From assembly GCA_003254925.1 (NCBI GenBank), contig QANZ01053553.1:62001-126000 (forward strand): DNA of 64,000 nt. The letters are read 5' to 3'. Both the position numbers and the translations under genes were made by a program. Origin of the DNA: Chamaecrista fasciculata (taxonomy: Eukaryota > Streptophyta > Magnoliopsida > Fabales > Fabaceae). Shown piece by piece: positions 38,580 to 49,859 of this stretch (positions within the stretch are counted from its first letter, which is position 1; every line of letters begins with the position of its first letter). The notes under the pieces were generated by a model. It did no database searches, was not told the DNA's origin, and was given only the letters and a program-made list of their open reading frames with translations.

Positions 38580-41486
38580 AGTTTCGCGGATTTTGTCACT
38601 TTGATTGAGACTTGAGAGGTAAATTGATGCAAATTTTGTTGTTGGTTTCCATTGTATCTGTCATGGTTAACTAACAATTTGTGTTGAAGTTGAATCAGTA
38701 ATGTGGTTTCACTTCAATGATATATTTCCTGTGAAGTGTGAACTGTTTTGATAGTCATTTTCCAGTCATTCTTTCATTACCATTATTAATAGCTGGAAAA
38801 TTTTGTTTCTCTGAGAAAGTATTGCTTCTCCATATCTATTATTCAGATTTTCTGTGGTGAGAATAGAGATTTACAGATGTTTCTTTTAGCACATTGGACT
38901 GACACGGAATTTATAAAATGTTAGAAACCTAATGTATGGCAAATTGCTAACACTCTAACCGAACCCTTTAGGAAGAGAAGGGAGGAAAAAAATGGAAAAC
39001 AAGCCACTATATTCCCTTAATATATAGACTACCTTTTCTTCTGTGAATCAACATTAGCAGTTTTTGGTGAGAAAACCCCTTGTTGGGAAATCATAAATCA
39101 ACTAAAATGAGTGATGAGACACTTAGAGAGATGGAAACAAGGATATTACAGGAACGCAATACCAAGTGGCCAGAAAATGAAAAACTCTGTTTGCTTGGAA
39201 AGAATCAAAAGTTTTTCATGCCTTGGAAATAAAATACAACATATGGCCTTCAATAGTAAAACATATGGGTTGTGCTGTCGTGCATCTTCGATCTAGACAA
39301 CAAGAAACACTTTGCTAAATGCCTAGATCCTTTCGAGGCAAAGTCAATCATTTTCAATAAGTTCTATCAATGATGCACTAGACCAAAACTGAAGAATCCG
39401 TGAGCTGCCAGGTATGTTGAATTAAGGAAAGCATACACACTAATGTTATCTAATGTCCTCAAATTGATTGACATCAACAGAGGAAAATGAGGAATGTTTA
39501 GATTGGGTATTATGGAGGGTGAGAGAGGCAAATCAGAGATAATTATGATATAAGCTCTTCCATAATACAACATATGGCCTTCACAAATTCATTCTCTCTT
39601 GCCCTCTCTTCCCTTCTCTTTCAATTACTTCACTTTTCTATCCCTCTTAATTTTTAAACTTACCATTAGGGAAGCTTGTGTTTTAGAATAGGGAGGTCTG
39701 GTTGCTTTGCCAAACCTGTCTTTCATGTTGCAGTTAATATGGAGGTCTTGTATCATGTGAGATTCACAGTGGCGTGTACTTTTGCTTCTGACCTTGTTTT
39801 ATAGCTCCAAATACTGAAAAGGGAATACAGAAGAAATTGGACCAATGTATGGTTCTTCAAATGGATGTTATGGATAATCTGAACTAAAAGATAATTTATA
39901 GTCTATTGAAGCTCATTCAAACTCTTGTTATCCCATACATAGTTCTTCCACAGTTGCAAAACTCGGAGATGCCTTGTCTAAAATCTAGCATATTTCACCT
40001 CATTCCTTCACAATATAGTGTTGTAACTTGTAGTAATGTTATGAACCATGTCCAAGCATCTTCTATTTCTCCTTTAAATGCAATAGAAAAAATATTTTTG
40101 TTTTCGTTTTCTGCCAGTAATCATGTCTTACAGTATTTACCATACACATAGGTCCCATTAGTAATTTAGTATGTACAATTGTTTTAATTTGGAAATGCAT
40201 TAATTAATGATTTTATGCCCAAAAGATATGGTGGAAAAACATAGTGTTCTCATCTTTTGTGTATACTTCAGCGTGTTAAGTTATTTGATCTCTCATAATC
40301 CATGCATATTTCGAGTTTTTAACAATGATTTCTGCTTTTTTTATCTATTGCATTTTGTATGATATCATATCACCCAACTTGTTTTTTATTTGTTGGATTA
40401 CTTTCAATATGATACAGCCTATTGAACAATGAACATATCACCAGTGAGATTTGTTAACAAAACCCAGGATTCAGCAACTATATATAAATATAACTTAATG
40501 ATGGTCTTGAGATATTGTTAAAGATATATAAGTACGAAATGTACGATATCTATCATATGGTTATTTACCACATATTGAAGGATTTTCCAAAGCATTCCCT
40601 CAGGGTTCAGTCTATATAGTTCTAACTTCTAATACTCAACTCTTAGCTCGATGTAAGCCTCAATTTATCTCATTCTCAAACAAGGTGCCTTTTTCCAATT
40701 TCGAAATCTTCGTTTCATATGTTCTTGAAAAGGTTCTAACCACAGTGTGATTTAATGATTTTTTATTTGGCCTCTTAATAAAGTAGTAGGGGTTCTAATT
40801 TTACATTTAATATAAAAAATTTATGTGACTAGTCATCTATACTTAAATAAATAATCCGGAATCCAGAATGAATGAATTAGTGATTGTTGTAGGTGATGAA
40901 TATCTTAATTTAAACAAAAAAAGTTCTAGACTGTACCAAAAAAAAAAAAGGTTCTAGACTAACAAATATGTTTTCAACTTTTCATAAAGAGTTGAAGAAA
41001 GATGCGACAATTTTTTTTTAAAAGAATCTCTAATGATAAGTATAGATTATTTCCTCCCTTTCAGTCGAATTGGTCATGCTTTTTTTTTTTTTAACTACAA
41101 TTGATTTACAAAAAAATTTTAAAAGAAAGTAGCCATACCATACGTGAAGAAATATTGTAAAAGGTTTGATATATATGAAAATTGATTTTTTTTAAAAAAC
41201 ATATTGATATATTATTATATAAAAACATATTTGGCTAATTTATTCTATTTGGAAGGAAAAAATATATTACTTTGAGATATGAGATTAGTTTCAGTTATAT
41301 TTTTATAGTTTCAATTGTATTTCTAAAGTATAAAATTAGTTTTAGTAATAAGCTCAAAGTTTAGGTCAATTGTACACCTAGATTGAAAGTACAATTGACA
41401 CAAAAAAATAGAAAATTTTGAGTATAATTATTCAATAAAAACTTTTGGCCTAACTTCATACTTTGAGGTATAATTAATAAAAAAAA
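38580..41486. other. Intergenic DNA, no gene supported
   Basis: 3' UTR of the maMYB-type gene to about 38760. A MITE-like stretch lies at about 39485-39690 ('gtttagattgggtattatgg' to 'ccattagggaag'). An 18-bp direct repeat, tacaacatatggccttca, is at 39235-39252 and 39566-39583. The remainder is AT-rich with no coding signal. Confidence 0.5.
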
Positions 41487-42558
41487 GGGTAAAATACAGG
41501 AAAGGTACCTGTGGTTTGGCCTAATCTCACTTTTATGACGTGTGGTTTCAAAAGTTGCACATTAGGTACCTGTGTGTTTCGCCGTTAAACAGAAGCAGTA
41601 CTTGTGTAATTTTCCGTTAAATTTTTGACGGAAAAAGTAGTACTTGTGGTTTCAAAAGTTGCACATTAGGTACCTGTGGTTTTGCTAAAGCTTGAACTAC
41701 ATATTAGCTTCATATTTTGAACATTAAACGATGAAACCCAACACTCTCTTCATCTTCATCATCATCTTCTTCCCATAAACTCAACAAACCCTCATTTCTC
41801 ATACGAATTTCAAATTCCACTCATCAAATTAAATCAGAAATCACACACACACACACACACACATATATACATTAATCAGAAATCACCCGAATTATCATCT
41901 CCAAATTTCTCGGCGGATTTTGAAGCAATTTCAAAGATTTAGGGTTTCTAATTTGATTTGATGAAATTAGGGTTGTTGAAATTGCAGATCGAAGAGGGTT
42001 TCTGTAATACCCCAAGGTACCATGTTAGACATTAGACTTAGCATTTGACTTAAAAGTAAATTGTGTAGTTAATCTAGAAGTCCTTATGAGCTTGTGGTTA
42101 AATTTTGAGAGCAACCTGACAAAAAAATTTTATCCGTGTTTCATTTTAATTTTATTATAAGACACTTTTGAGTAAGAAATAATAAATTATAGATATAATA
42201 TTTTTGAAAGGAAAATATATATTTGGAACCTACTATTTTCAATGAATCCAACAATATAATTTTTTTCAAAAATCTCTATTTCTAGAACTTTTGAGTTTTA
42301 GGGACTGTTTTGAAAGAATTTAAATGTTTTTGGGCAATACTATGGATCTAGCCTCTTTCTCCTTGCATCAGAATTACTTTTTTGCCCCCCCAAATTTGGC
42401 CAAAATAGCAAAACAACCCTTTCTTTAACGGAAAATTACACAAGTACTGCTTCTGTTTAACGGCGAAACACACAGGTACCTTATGTGCAACTTTTGAAAC
42501 CACACGTCATAAAAGTGAGATTAGGCCAAACCACAGGTACCTTTCCTGTATTTTACCC
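41487..42558. mobile_element. Mutator-like foldback element with cargo (1,072 bp)
   Basis: Duplication taaaaaaaa at 41478-41486 and 42559-42567. Ends GGGTAAAATACAGGAAAGGT and its complement. Inverted arms of roughly 120-180 bp contain 'CACTTTTATGACGTGTGG' and 'GGCGAAACACACAGGTACC'. The 700-bp interior is not palindromic; 41730-42000 resembles a plant gene leader ('ttcatcttcatcatcatc', 'gatttagggtttc', 'ttgcagatcgaag') and includes an (AC)n microsatellite at about 41843. No transposase. Confidence 0.7.
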
Positions 42559-42823
42559 TAAAAAAAAATTGAGAGTACAATTGAAATTGATTACGTACTT
42601 TGAAAATACCGAGAGTAGTTTTATTTTTTATTTTTTTAATTCATCATATTAAAAAACTAAATTTTATCATTAATATTTAAATTTGGTTAAATTCCAAGGC
42701 TACAGCCTACGTGGTATATATAACCTCGCTATTTGAGATTACAAGTGAGTATAGTGATAAAGCTAAAGTCGAAATCCCTAGCTTGGCAATTAGCAATTAG
42801 TATCTCGTCGTGAATCGTCATCC

Positions 42824-43150
42824 ATGGGTTTACTCTCATGGTGGAAGGGCGAGAAATCTGAGCCTGAATCCAAGCCTATTGACACCAACAACAACAACAA
42901 CAACTCCATCTCCAATTCCCTCACCACAATGAAACCCAATGAGGTTCCTGGCATGAATGGCGCATTGGAGGTTCCCCGACCCCCAAATTTCAGCGTCTCC
43001 GTCTTCGAGTTTGGCTCCGTCGCCGCTTCCGCCGACAATGTAACCCTGGCCGGGTACTGCCCTGTCTCCGACGACCTCGAGCCTTGCCGCTGGGAGATCA
43101 TTCCCGCCCCTTCCTCCGACGCTCCCCAGTTTCGCGTCGTCTTCGGTTAG
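42824..43150 (+). CDS. Small conserved-looking protein of unknown function
   Basis: 108-residue open frame starting MGLLSWWKGEKSEPESKP, then an Asn run (24-29), then an ordered-looking C-terminal half: PRPPNFSVSVFEFGSVAASA (51-70), then GYCPVSDDLEPCRWEIIPA. Strong third-position C bias distinguishes it from the AT-rich surroundings and supports coding. It has no signal peptide, membrane segment or known motif that I recognise. After the stop, GTAAGT at 43162 and 'tttttgcag' ending at 44145 fit an intron in the 3' UTR; the donor is only 11 nt after the stop, so it should not trigger decay. The antisense open frame at 42836-43210 is a shadow. The family is not named; I believe similar short proteins occur in other dicots but cannot check. 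Confidence 0.7.
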   Translation: MGLLSWWKGEKSEPESKPIDTNNNNNNSISNSLTTMKPNEVPGMNGALEVPRPPNFSVSVFEFGSVAASADNVTLAGYCPVSDDLEPCRWEIIPAPSSDAPQFRVVFG

Positions 43151-43161
43151 ACCTCCCATTT

Positions 43162-44145
43162 GTAAGTTCCATTCTCTTCTACATGCTTTCCTTTCTATTA
43201 TTCCTGCCAACTATTTCGCTTCAATCATGACATACAATTCGATGAAATAGGGGCTCGCTTTTTGCTGTTTTAGGTATATGTTTCTTCTTCACTCTTCACG
43301 GAATCTTATGACTGTAGCTAGTATATGTTGGTATTTGTGGTTCTGTTGCTGTTTCATTTGGTTATTTGATTTGCAAAACAGGGCTGAACCCTGAGTTGTT
43401 TAACTGTAATTGCAATTATGTTCCTTGAGGGATTCTTTTATATTTTTTAAATTTATACCGAAAAACATAGGCCAGCCTAGTGCACAAAGCTCCCACTAGC
43501 TAGATGAAGTCTGGGGAGGGTCAAGATGTACGCAGCCTTACCTCCTCTGCTTTGCAGAAAGGTTATTTCCAGAATTTGAACCCGTGACCTCTTGGTCACC
43601 AAGCAGCAACCTTATCGTTGCGCCAAGATTCACCATCGAATTTTTTGGTTATTGGATTTGACAATTTGTCTTGGATATTGTAAATATATTTTTTGGTCCC
43701 TAATTCTTTGATAAACATTAATTATTTAGTCACTGAAATATTACTGGCAAATGACTGTATCTTACTGGCTTTGTTTGTTCTGCTGTTTAGAGCCATGTTA
43801 GTTGAAACAAAGTGGGAATTAATCTGAACTTCAATATTCGTTCCACATTTGACTACTGGATTCAATTACAAGAGTTTGTGCTGAATAAAGAAAAGACATG
43901 TAAATATTGTTGTGCAGTGGGAAAAAATTGATATTAAGAACTTGAATGTGACCCAATGATTAGAGTTACTGCATTAGGTTTTACTGAGCCTATACATATT
44001 CAGATATTTTTGGTTGGTAGAGGGATGAAGCCCAGCAGCATTTGGTCGTTATGCACTTTTGATACTAAATTATCTAGCTAAGTTGTTTCTGTTTTTACTT
44101 AGCTGTAATTTCAAAAACTGAAAACAATTTCACAACTTTTTGCAG
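43162..44145 (+). other. Probable 3' UTR intron of the small protein gene
   Basis: Donor TTT|GTAAGT and acceptor TTTTTGCAG|ATC. It holds an Au-type SINE on the minus strand. The downstream exon would run from 44146 for one to two hundred bases. Confidence 0.5.
43470..43634 (-). mobile_element. Au-type SINE, near full length
   Basis: On the minus strand: tRNA-like box A region (TGGCGCAACGATAAGGTTG) and box B region (GGTCACGGGTTCAAATTC), then 'ctgcgtacatcttgaccctc' and 3' end 'gtgcactaggctggcc'. Length about 165 bp. The other copies are at 34466-34564 and 52355-52488. No clear target duplication. Confidence 0.8.
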
Positions 44146-45711
44146 ATCATGATGACCTTGGATTGAAAGCGAACAAACTGCTATGTAGATGTAAAATGTG
44201 ATGTTGATATCTTCTCTTCGTATCTATTTAATGCTTAGCATGTTGTAATGTCAGGACATGACATCTGTCGTCAGACAAATTTACTTTGAAATTGATTTAC
44301 AATCCAGTTCATTTTCTGATTTGAGTTTACTGATATTTGCTGCCATGGTCAAATGAAGTGCCTGTTGGACAGCATCAACATATGCTGAACTATTTTAGAA
44401 ATCCATCACGCTGAAGCCTATAAACTAATCGAGGTTGTGGAAACTACTAATGAAATGTCCAACATTATAAGTAAAAAAACGAAGCAGTTACTTGGGTCCG
44501 GAGCATTTACTTTTGGCCGAAGTGTAATTTGATCCCTTATTTTGGGGAAGATTATATAGTCCAATCATGTATTTCTTTTTTTTTTTTGAAATCTTGGTTT
44601 TACAAATTCTCCAAAAGTTTGACTTTTTTTTTCAACGATTGAATATAATTATATTTATCTCATTTTAAGTTTGAATGCGATGAGTTTATAGCTACATAAT
44701 TTTTTTTTTTAGTCTCTTCACTTCCCAAATTTCAATTGAGACTATCAACCAACAAGATTAAATTAAACTTGAAAATGAGTTGCTTATTTCATAATCGATA
44801 AGCGATATGATCAAATATTTTTTATAAATGTGAAGAATCATCGTTATGAGTTACTGTTGATGATTTTTTTTTCTCAGTTGAGATTGTCAACAATTGAAAT
44901 GAGAAAATACATTGACCCTCAATTTTCCTCGTGTACTTTGTAATATTGAATAGTTGGCGGATAGTAAAAAAATTACTTAACTGTTGCCAATTTAAGAAAG
45001 TGATCTGCAAACAGAATAACAGTAACAAATATTGCTGAACTTGATGTTTCAAGTGAAACCAGCATTCTCAATGTCAATAAAGACGATTCAACATTCGATT
45101 AAGATCCCATCCTGCTATTATGTCTATCATTCTACATTGGACTAGTCGGCTTGATGCAGCTGAAGCCTGTGAGTGAGATGTTAAACGCTGAAACTTGTAA
45201 TTGTATATCATTTCCATTTGTTAGTGCAATAGGAAGAGGATAGTTAATTTAAAATAAGTGTTGCATTAAGTTTTCCTGTGTCAACCTACTTTAAATTTAT
45301 GTTGCTTCGTGGTGCAACTTTAAATTATTGGGTTAGTTATTTTATCAATGAGAAGATTAGTCACTTTATCAATAAAAAATATCTCGAGTATAACTCAATT
45401 ACGTAAAAAAATCTATGTTACTACTGAAAATGCATATCAAACTTCCCTTAGAAAAAACAGTATATACTATTTACACGAGAGAAATAAGCCACTTGAAGAA
45501 AGCATTTTCACACTTAAATTCACGATTGATGATAAATTGATAATGAATATAAAACATTGAATATTCAGGCCAAAAAAAAAAAAGAACATAAAACATTGAA
45601 TATAAAGTGGAAGCTCACAAAAGCCAAAAAAGAAAACAAGAACACCAACATGTTTGGAGTAATTAAGTACATTCCCACACAACTGAAGCAAAATCCCAGA
45701 GGCACCAAACT
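44146..45711. other. Intergenic DNA between the small protein gene and VPS55
   Basis: 44510-44820 has mirrored 'aaatcttggtttta..' and '..aacttgaaaatgag' stretches, like the inner parts of the foldbacks at 6170 and 25505. No gene. Confidence 0.45.
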
Positions 45712-46760
45712 TCAAAAGGCCGAATAATAATCATCGTCGCCATTCATACGTATGAAACACATTATGGCTAATACGAAGACAAAGAAGGAGGATAGGTCCA
45801 GTGCAAGTGCTCCCCAACCAATAACACCAGCATGTTTCAATATGGCTGGTATGGCTATGCTTCCAATGGCTGAAGCTCCTGTCAAAAACTTGGTTGCATT
45901 CACCCAACTGCCTCATCGTTCATCACAACCACCCAAAATTAGAAACTAAACATATAAATTAACCCTCGAAAAATACACGAGTTAACAATTCAATCTTTAA
46001 AAGCTTGATTTACACTCTTTGAATCCCTGAAGACTAGCTGTGAAACTAATACAGTTGAGTGTTTTTGTTCTTGCAAATTAATCCTAAAAAATGGACTTAA
46101 GGAACCAAGTTGTATTGTTTCTATAACTTTCAATGACTAAAGTATGTAAATTAGACTTTCAGGAGTTGTTAACTTGTGTATTTTTCAGGGATCATTACTT
46201 TTAATATATATATAGAGAGAGAGAGAAAGAGAGGGGAGATTTTAGTAATTCCATTTCCTAGCTTGAAATAGGAATAGGCAGATCTAGCTTTGTGAATTAG
46301 TCTAACGATAATGGCTTACCCGCTGTCAGATTCAGAAAATAAAGAAGAACCATCTGATCCCGCAAAGAATAGCAAAGGCATGGGAAGAAGAATGTACGTT
46401 ATTGCTGCAAGAGAATAAAGCACCAAGTGTAATTAAAAAAGAAGTAGAAGGTATGGTTCATATCAATCCCTCATTTGAAATGGGATAAATACAAAGTTTA
46501 CTGGAACCAATGATGTTGCAACTCACTCGATAACATCGGCCACCAATTATCATACAAAGCACATGCCTGTCACACAATTCAGGTGCAAAATTTCGAGTAA
46601 GTTCTCACATATTTACACATAGAAATCATAAATAATGAAGATGGAGAACATCTAAACTGACCAAAATTTGCAAGACAATGCCACTCGAGACTAAAATTGC
46701 CAAACAGGCAAGTTTCCCTGTGTGCAAGCAGGAACGAACATGACCTGGTAAATCTGCCAT
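45712..46760 (-). CDS. VPS55: Vacuolar protein sorting-associated protein 55 homologue
   Basis: Small four-pass membrane protein of late endosomes (OB-RGRP/VPS55 family) needed for endosome-to-vacuole traffic. Four coding exons on the minus strand: 46662-46760, 46527-46566, 46320-46404, 45712-45907, joining in frame to 139 residues, the normal family length. It starts MADLPGHVRSCLHTGKLACL. Hydrophobic segments are at about 16-35, 41-55, 82-101 and 107-130. The third contains FLTGASAIGSIAIPAILKHA, the most conserved family block, followed by IGWGALALDLSSFFVF. The C terminus DDDYYSAF corresponds to the DNYYSYI-like tail of Arabidopsis VPS55. A non-coding first exon (48468 to about 48600) is spliced to 46793. 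Introns carry foldback elements. Confidence 0.93.
45946..46206. mobile_element. Foldback element in VPS55 intron 3
   Basis: 'aaatacacgagttaacaatt' at the left mirrors 'gttgttaacttgtgtatttt' at the right; 'cctgaaga' type inner sequence matches the copy at 47037-47273. Ends are decayed. Range is approximate. Confidence 0.5.
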
Positions 46761-47036
46761 CTCCAACTCACCTCATGTCATGTGGAGAAACAGCTGAAAC
46801 AAAATACCGATAACAAAATGCTGCAAGGTACATGACATGAGAAAAAGGGTCAAATTTACAGTTATAATCAATATATAATGAGCAATTACTTGACTGAATA
46901 GCAGTTGACCTTTATTACTGACCATTGTAATAAATCTCATTGCACATACTGTTCACATTTTAGTATTTTACACAGTTCCCATCTGAGTGCAGGGAAAGCA
47001 TTATTGATAAAGAACAAGTTGGCTAAATTCCATTAG

Positions 47037-47273
47037 GAGTAAACATATGAACAAGTCACTAAAACGATATGAGTTAAAAACTCATTCCTTAGAAGTTTAG
47101 TTTACACTCTTTAATCTCTGAAAATCATGGAGCCATAACATTTCAGTCCTTTTGTTCTTACAAGTTAGTCCCTATAAAATAGGTTTAAAAAACTAAATTG
47201 TATTGAAACTAAACTTTCAAGGATTGAATTGTCAACTCATGTATTTTCTTAGAATCAAATTGTATGTTTACTC
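47037..47273. mobile_element. Foldback element, GAGTAAACATA ends (237 bp)
   Basis: Ends GAGTAAACATA and its complement. Flanks ttccattag (47028-47036) and ttccataat (47274-47282) agree at seven of nine positions and read as an aged 9-bp duplication. The same GAGTAAAC start occurs in the elements at 17136 and 18280. Confidence 0.65.
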
Positions 47274-47875
47274 TTCCATAATAGACAACAAAAATCAGTG
47301 ATGGAAGTAATGATGTCAAACAGAGAACAAAAATCTTGCTTCCAAAGCCAACACCAAATACTGATGATAAGCCTCCGATCAGAAGACCTCTAGTGAAAGC
47401 TTAGTATGATTTGACCATTGAAAGCACTAACATTTGCTATTGCATATTCACTCATATATGCTATACATAAAATCTTCATTCAATAACTTGGAAATTAGAA
47501 CGACTTTTCCACACATCTTTACAAGCCTTAGCATCCGGACATTTCAAAGACAGATATGACATTGTCTAAACTTGAGTCACAGAGATTGAAGTGATAAATC
47601 GCTACCGCCAAAAACAACATTATTCTGTCGACATCATCAAAGTGATTCACATCCAGAATCAATTAAAGAACTCGAAATGTTAATAACATTAATTCCTCAA
47701 CTTGCTTAATGCGTCAATTCAATCCAACATATTTATCATACTTCACAGCTCAAAGTTGAAGCAGCTATCATAGCACTGGTCCTTCTTATCTTGTGTGGAA
47801 TTGAGAGTACTGAATTTAAACAGCTAAGCAATCTTTCAGGGAAAATTCTTTACCTATGGAAAAAAGGTCAAAAAC

Positions 47876-48122
47876 TCATTCTGGCTACTAAATTATATTT
47901 TGCCTTGGTCCCTAAATTATTTTTGTTCTGATTTGGTCTTTAAACTATCTCATTTATTGTCCAAGTTAGTTTAATGACCCAAAAAACCAATAGACTGAAT
48001 CATGTTTTGAATTAACCGTGAAACAGATGCAAACCTTTGAAAATCAAAGTGGAACTAAAAATAGTTTATGGACTAAAAAGAAATTCACTCTATAGTTGAA
48101 GGACCAAAATGGGGTTTTGACC
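47876..48122. mobile_element. Foldback element, GGTCAAAAACTC ends
   Basis: Left end GGTCAAAAACTCATTCTGG; right end the complement of 'aaaatggggttttgacc'. 'TTGGTCCCTAAATTAT' faces 'atagttgaaggaccaaaa'. About 247 bp; no clear target duplication. Confidence 0.6.
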
Positions 48123-48609
48123 AAAAGAAAATCAACCCCGTTTCCCTATTCTGGACAAACCCCTTTGCTGCCCATGCCGCCCTCGAAAATTCGATCGAGC
48201 ACATCACGAATGCGAGAGTGAATATCAAACAAATCAAGAATTATAAGAACATTCCACTTCACTATTTTCCTGAAATAGTTCGTTCCTTATTCAGTAATTT
48301 TAGTATGCACCGACGAGCAGGAGAAGAAGAAATTCAGAGAAATCCATCGGAGAATAAGCAAGAACATCGAACGCACGGTTGGATTCCAAAACAGAAAAAT
48401 TTGATTTCAAATTGGCGAAAACTAATGTTGAATAAAAATTCTAGAACTCAAGTTTGGAAATTCATACCTTAAAAAAACCCCACAAATATGGAGCGGCCAC
48501 GAATTAGGGTGCGGCCGAAGAAGTCTGAAAAAACTTGAATTAGTTTGATTTATCGGAGGGAGGAGGTGGAATCTGCGACGACGTAATGCATCTGCCAGTC
48601 GGCTTCCAA

Positions 48610-49134
48610 TATTTCCTTGGCAAAGAGGATGAGAGCAACAAGTAACAATAAGGTACTTATTGTTAGCTCAAAAGTCAAAATCTAATTTTTGGTTTTCAAA
48701 TTAGAGTGTGAATTTTGTTTTGGTCTTAAATTTTTTTTCTTTTTAATTTTGATTCTCAAATATTTAAGGGCTAAAGGGCCACTATGATGATTTCAAGAAT
48801 GATAAAAAATAGTTAAAATTGGAGAATAAAATCAAATTTTAAGTAAGAACCAATAGGATGAATTCATAAATGATTAAATTAAACATAAAATAGTAGATAA
48901 TGTAATCAAATATAGTAGAGAGTAATAGAATAATTTCAAAAATGATTAAGTTAAACATAAATTAGAAAAAATCAGATAATAAAATCAAATATTTAAGTTG
49001 AAACTAATACCTTAAATTCAGGGATGATTAAATTAAACATAAAGTTCAGAAATGATTTTTTTTTTGATAAAATTAAATATTTAACCTTTCGGATAATTAA
49101 ATGGCTATCTTGATTTTAAAAATAGGGTAAATTA
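48610..49134. other. Intergenic DNA between VPS55 and the MSC-domain gene
   Basis: AT-rich, with three diverged direct repeats of about 70 bp around 'aaatgattaaattaaacata' (48870-49045). No gene. Confidence 0.5.
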
Positions 49135-49624
49135 TGCTTTGGTACCTTATGGTTTAAAACGTGACACTTTGGTACCCTGAGGTTTCTACCGTTACCCTTT
49201 TGGTACTATGAACAAATTTTTCCATTAGTTTTGAACAGAATTTGACATGTGACCTGGACGTGGGCTCAGTAAAACTCAGTTTTGTCCAACATTCTGTCAC
49301 AATAAAGATCAAACGCATGCTTTTTGAAAGTTTTGAATGATTTCGATGTTGGATGTTGAGAAAGTTTTGAGAGAATTTATTGCTAGGTTTCGAAAAAAAA
49401 ATGTGTGATCTTTATTGTTGTGGCAAAATGTGGGATAAAATTGAGTTATAGTGAGCCCACGTGCAAGTTGCGTGCTAAATTCTGTTCAAAACTAACGAAT
49501 AAATTGTTCAGGTACCAAAAGAGTAACAGTGGAGACCTTATAGTACCAAAGTGTCACATTTTAAACCACATGGTACCAAAGTGGAATTAAGTCAAACCAC
49601 AGGGTATCAAAATGTAATTTACCC
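49135..49624. mobile_element. Mutator-like foldback element with 9-bp TSD (490 bp)
   Basis: Exact duplication ttaaaaata at 49126-49134 and 49625-49633. Ends GGGTAAATTATGCTTTGGTA and complement. Same end type as 15532-15918. It lies about 235 bp before the MSC-domain gene's ATG, so it sits in its promoter. Confidence 0.8.
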
Positions 49625-49859
49625 TTAAAAATAATAGGAAATCAAATATAAAACAAAAAGATAGAATGCTCATTTTGGTCGAAAATGTTAATTTTTAAAT
49701 TTTTTGAAAGATAATGAACCAAAATGAATTTAGAGACAAAAACAATGGACCAAACTTTAATGCCGTGAAACGGTATCTCACTGGCTCTTCCGGCTTTACT
49801 CTTCCGGCTCTCAGTGTCAACTATTTGGTGATCATCTCTCATTCTCTCTCAAATCACAA

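Larger units (their letters stand above)
46794..48467 (-). other. 5' UTR intron of VPS55
   Basis: Donor AAAG|GTATGA at 48467 and acceptor TTTGTTTCAG|CTG at 46794 on the minus strand, leaving a 33-nt leader piece before the ATG. It contains foldbacks at 47037-47273 and 47876-48122. The open frame at 48218-48472 on the plus strand is antisense to this intron and is not supported. Confidence 0.55.

Noticed and set aside
42836-43210. 124-residue frame on the minus strand opposite the small protein
   Set aside because: It is the shadow of the GC-rich third positions of the plus-strand frame; Gly/Val-rich composition is typical of such shadows.
43470-43634. tRNA gene
   Set aside because: Box A and box B are present, but there is no cloverleaf; the sequence fits a tRNA-derived SINE.
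48218-48472. 84-residue frame on the plus strand
   Set aside because: It is antisense to the VPS55 5' UTR intron and first exon, with no coding bias.
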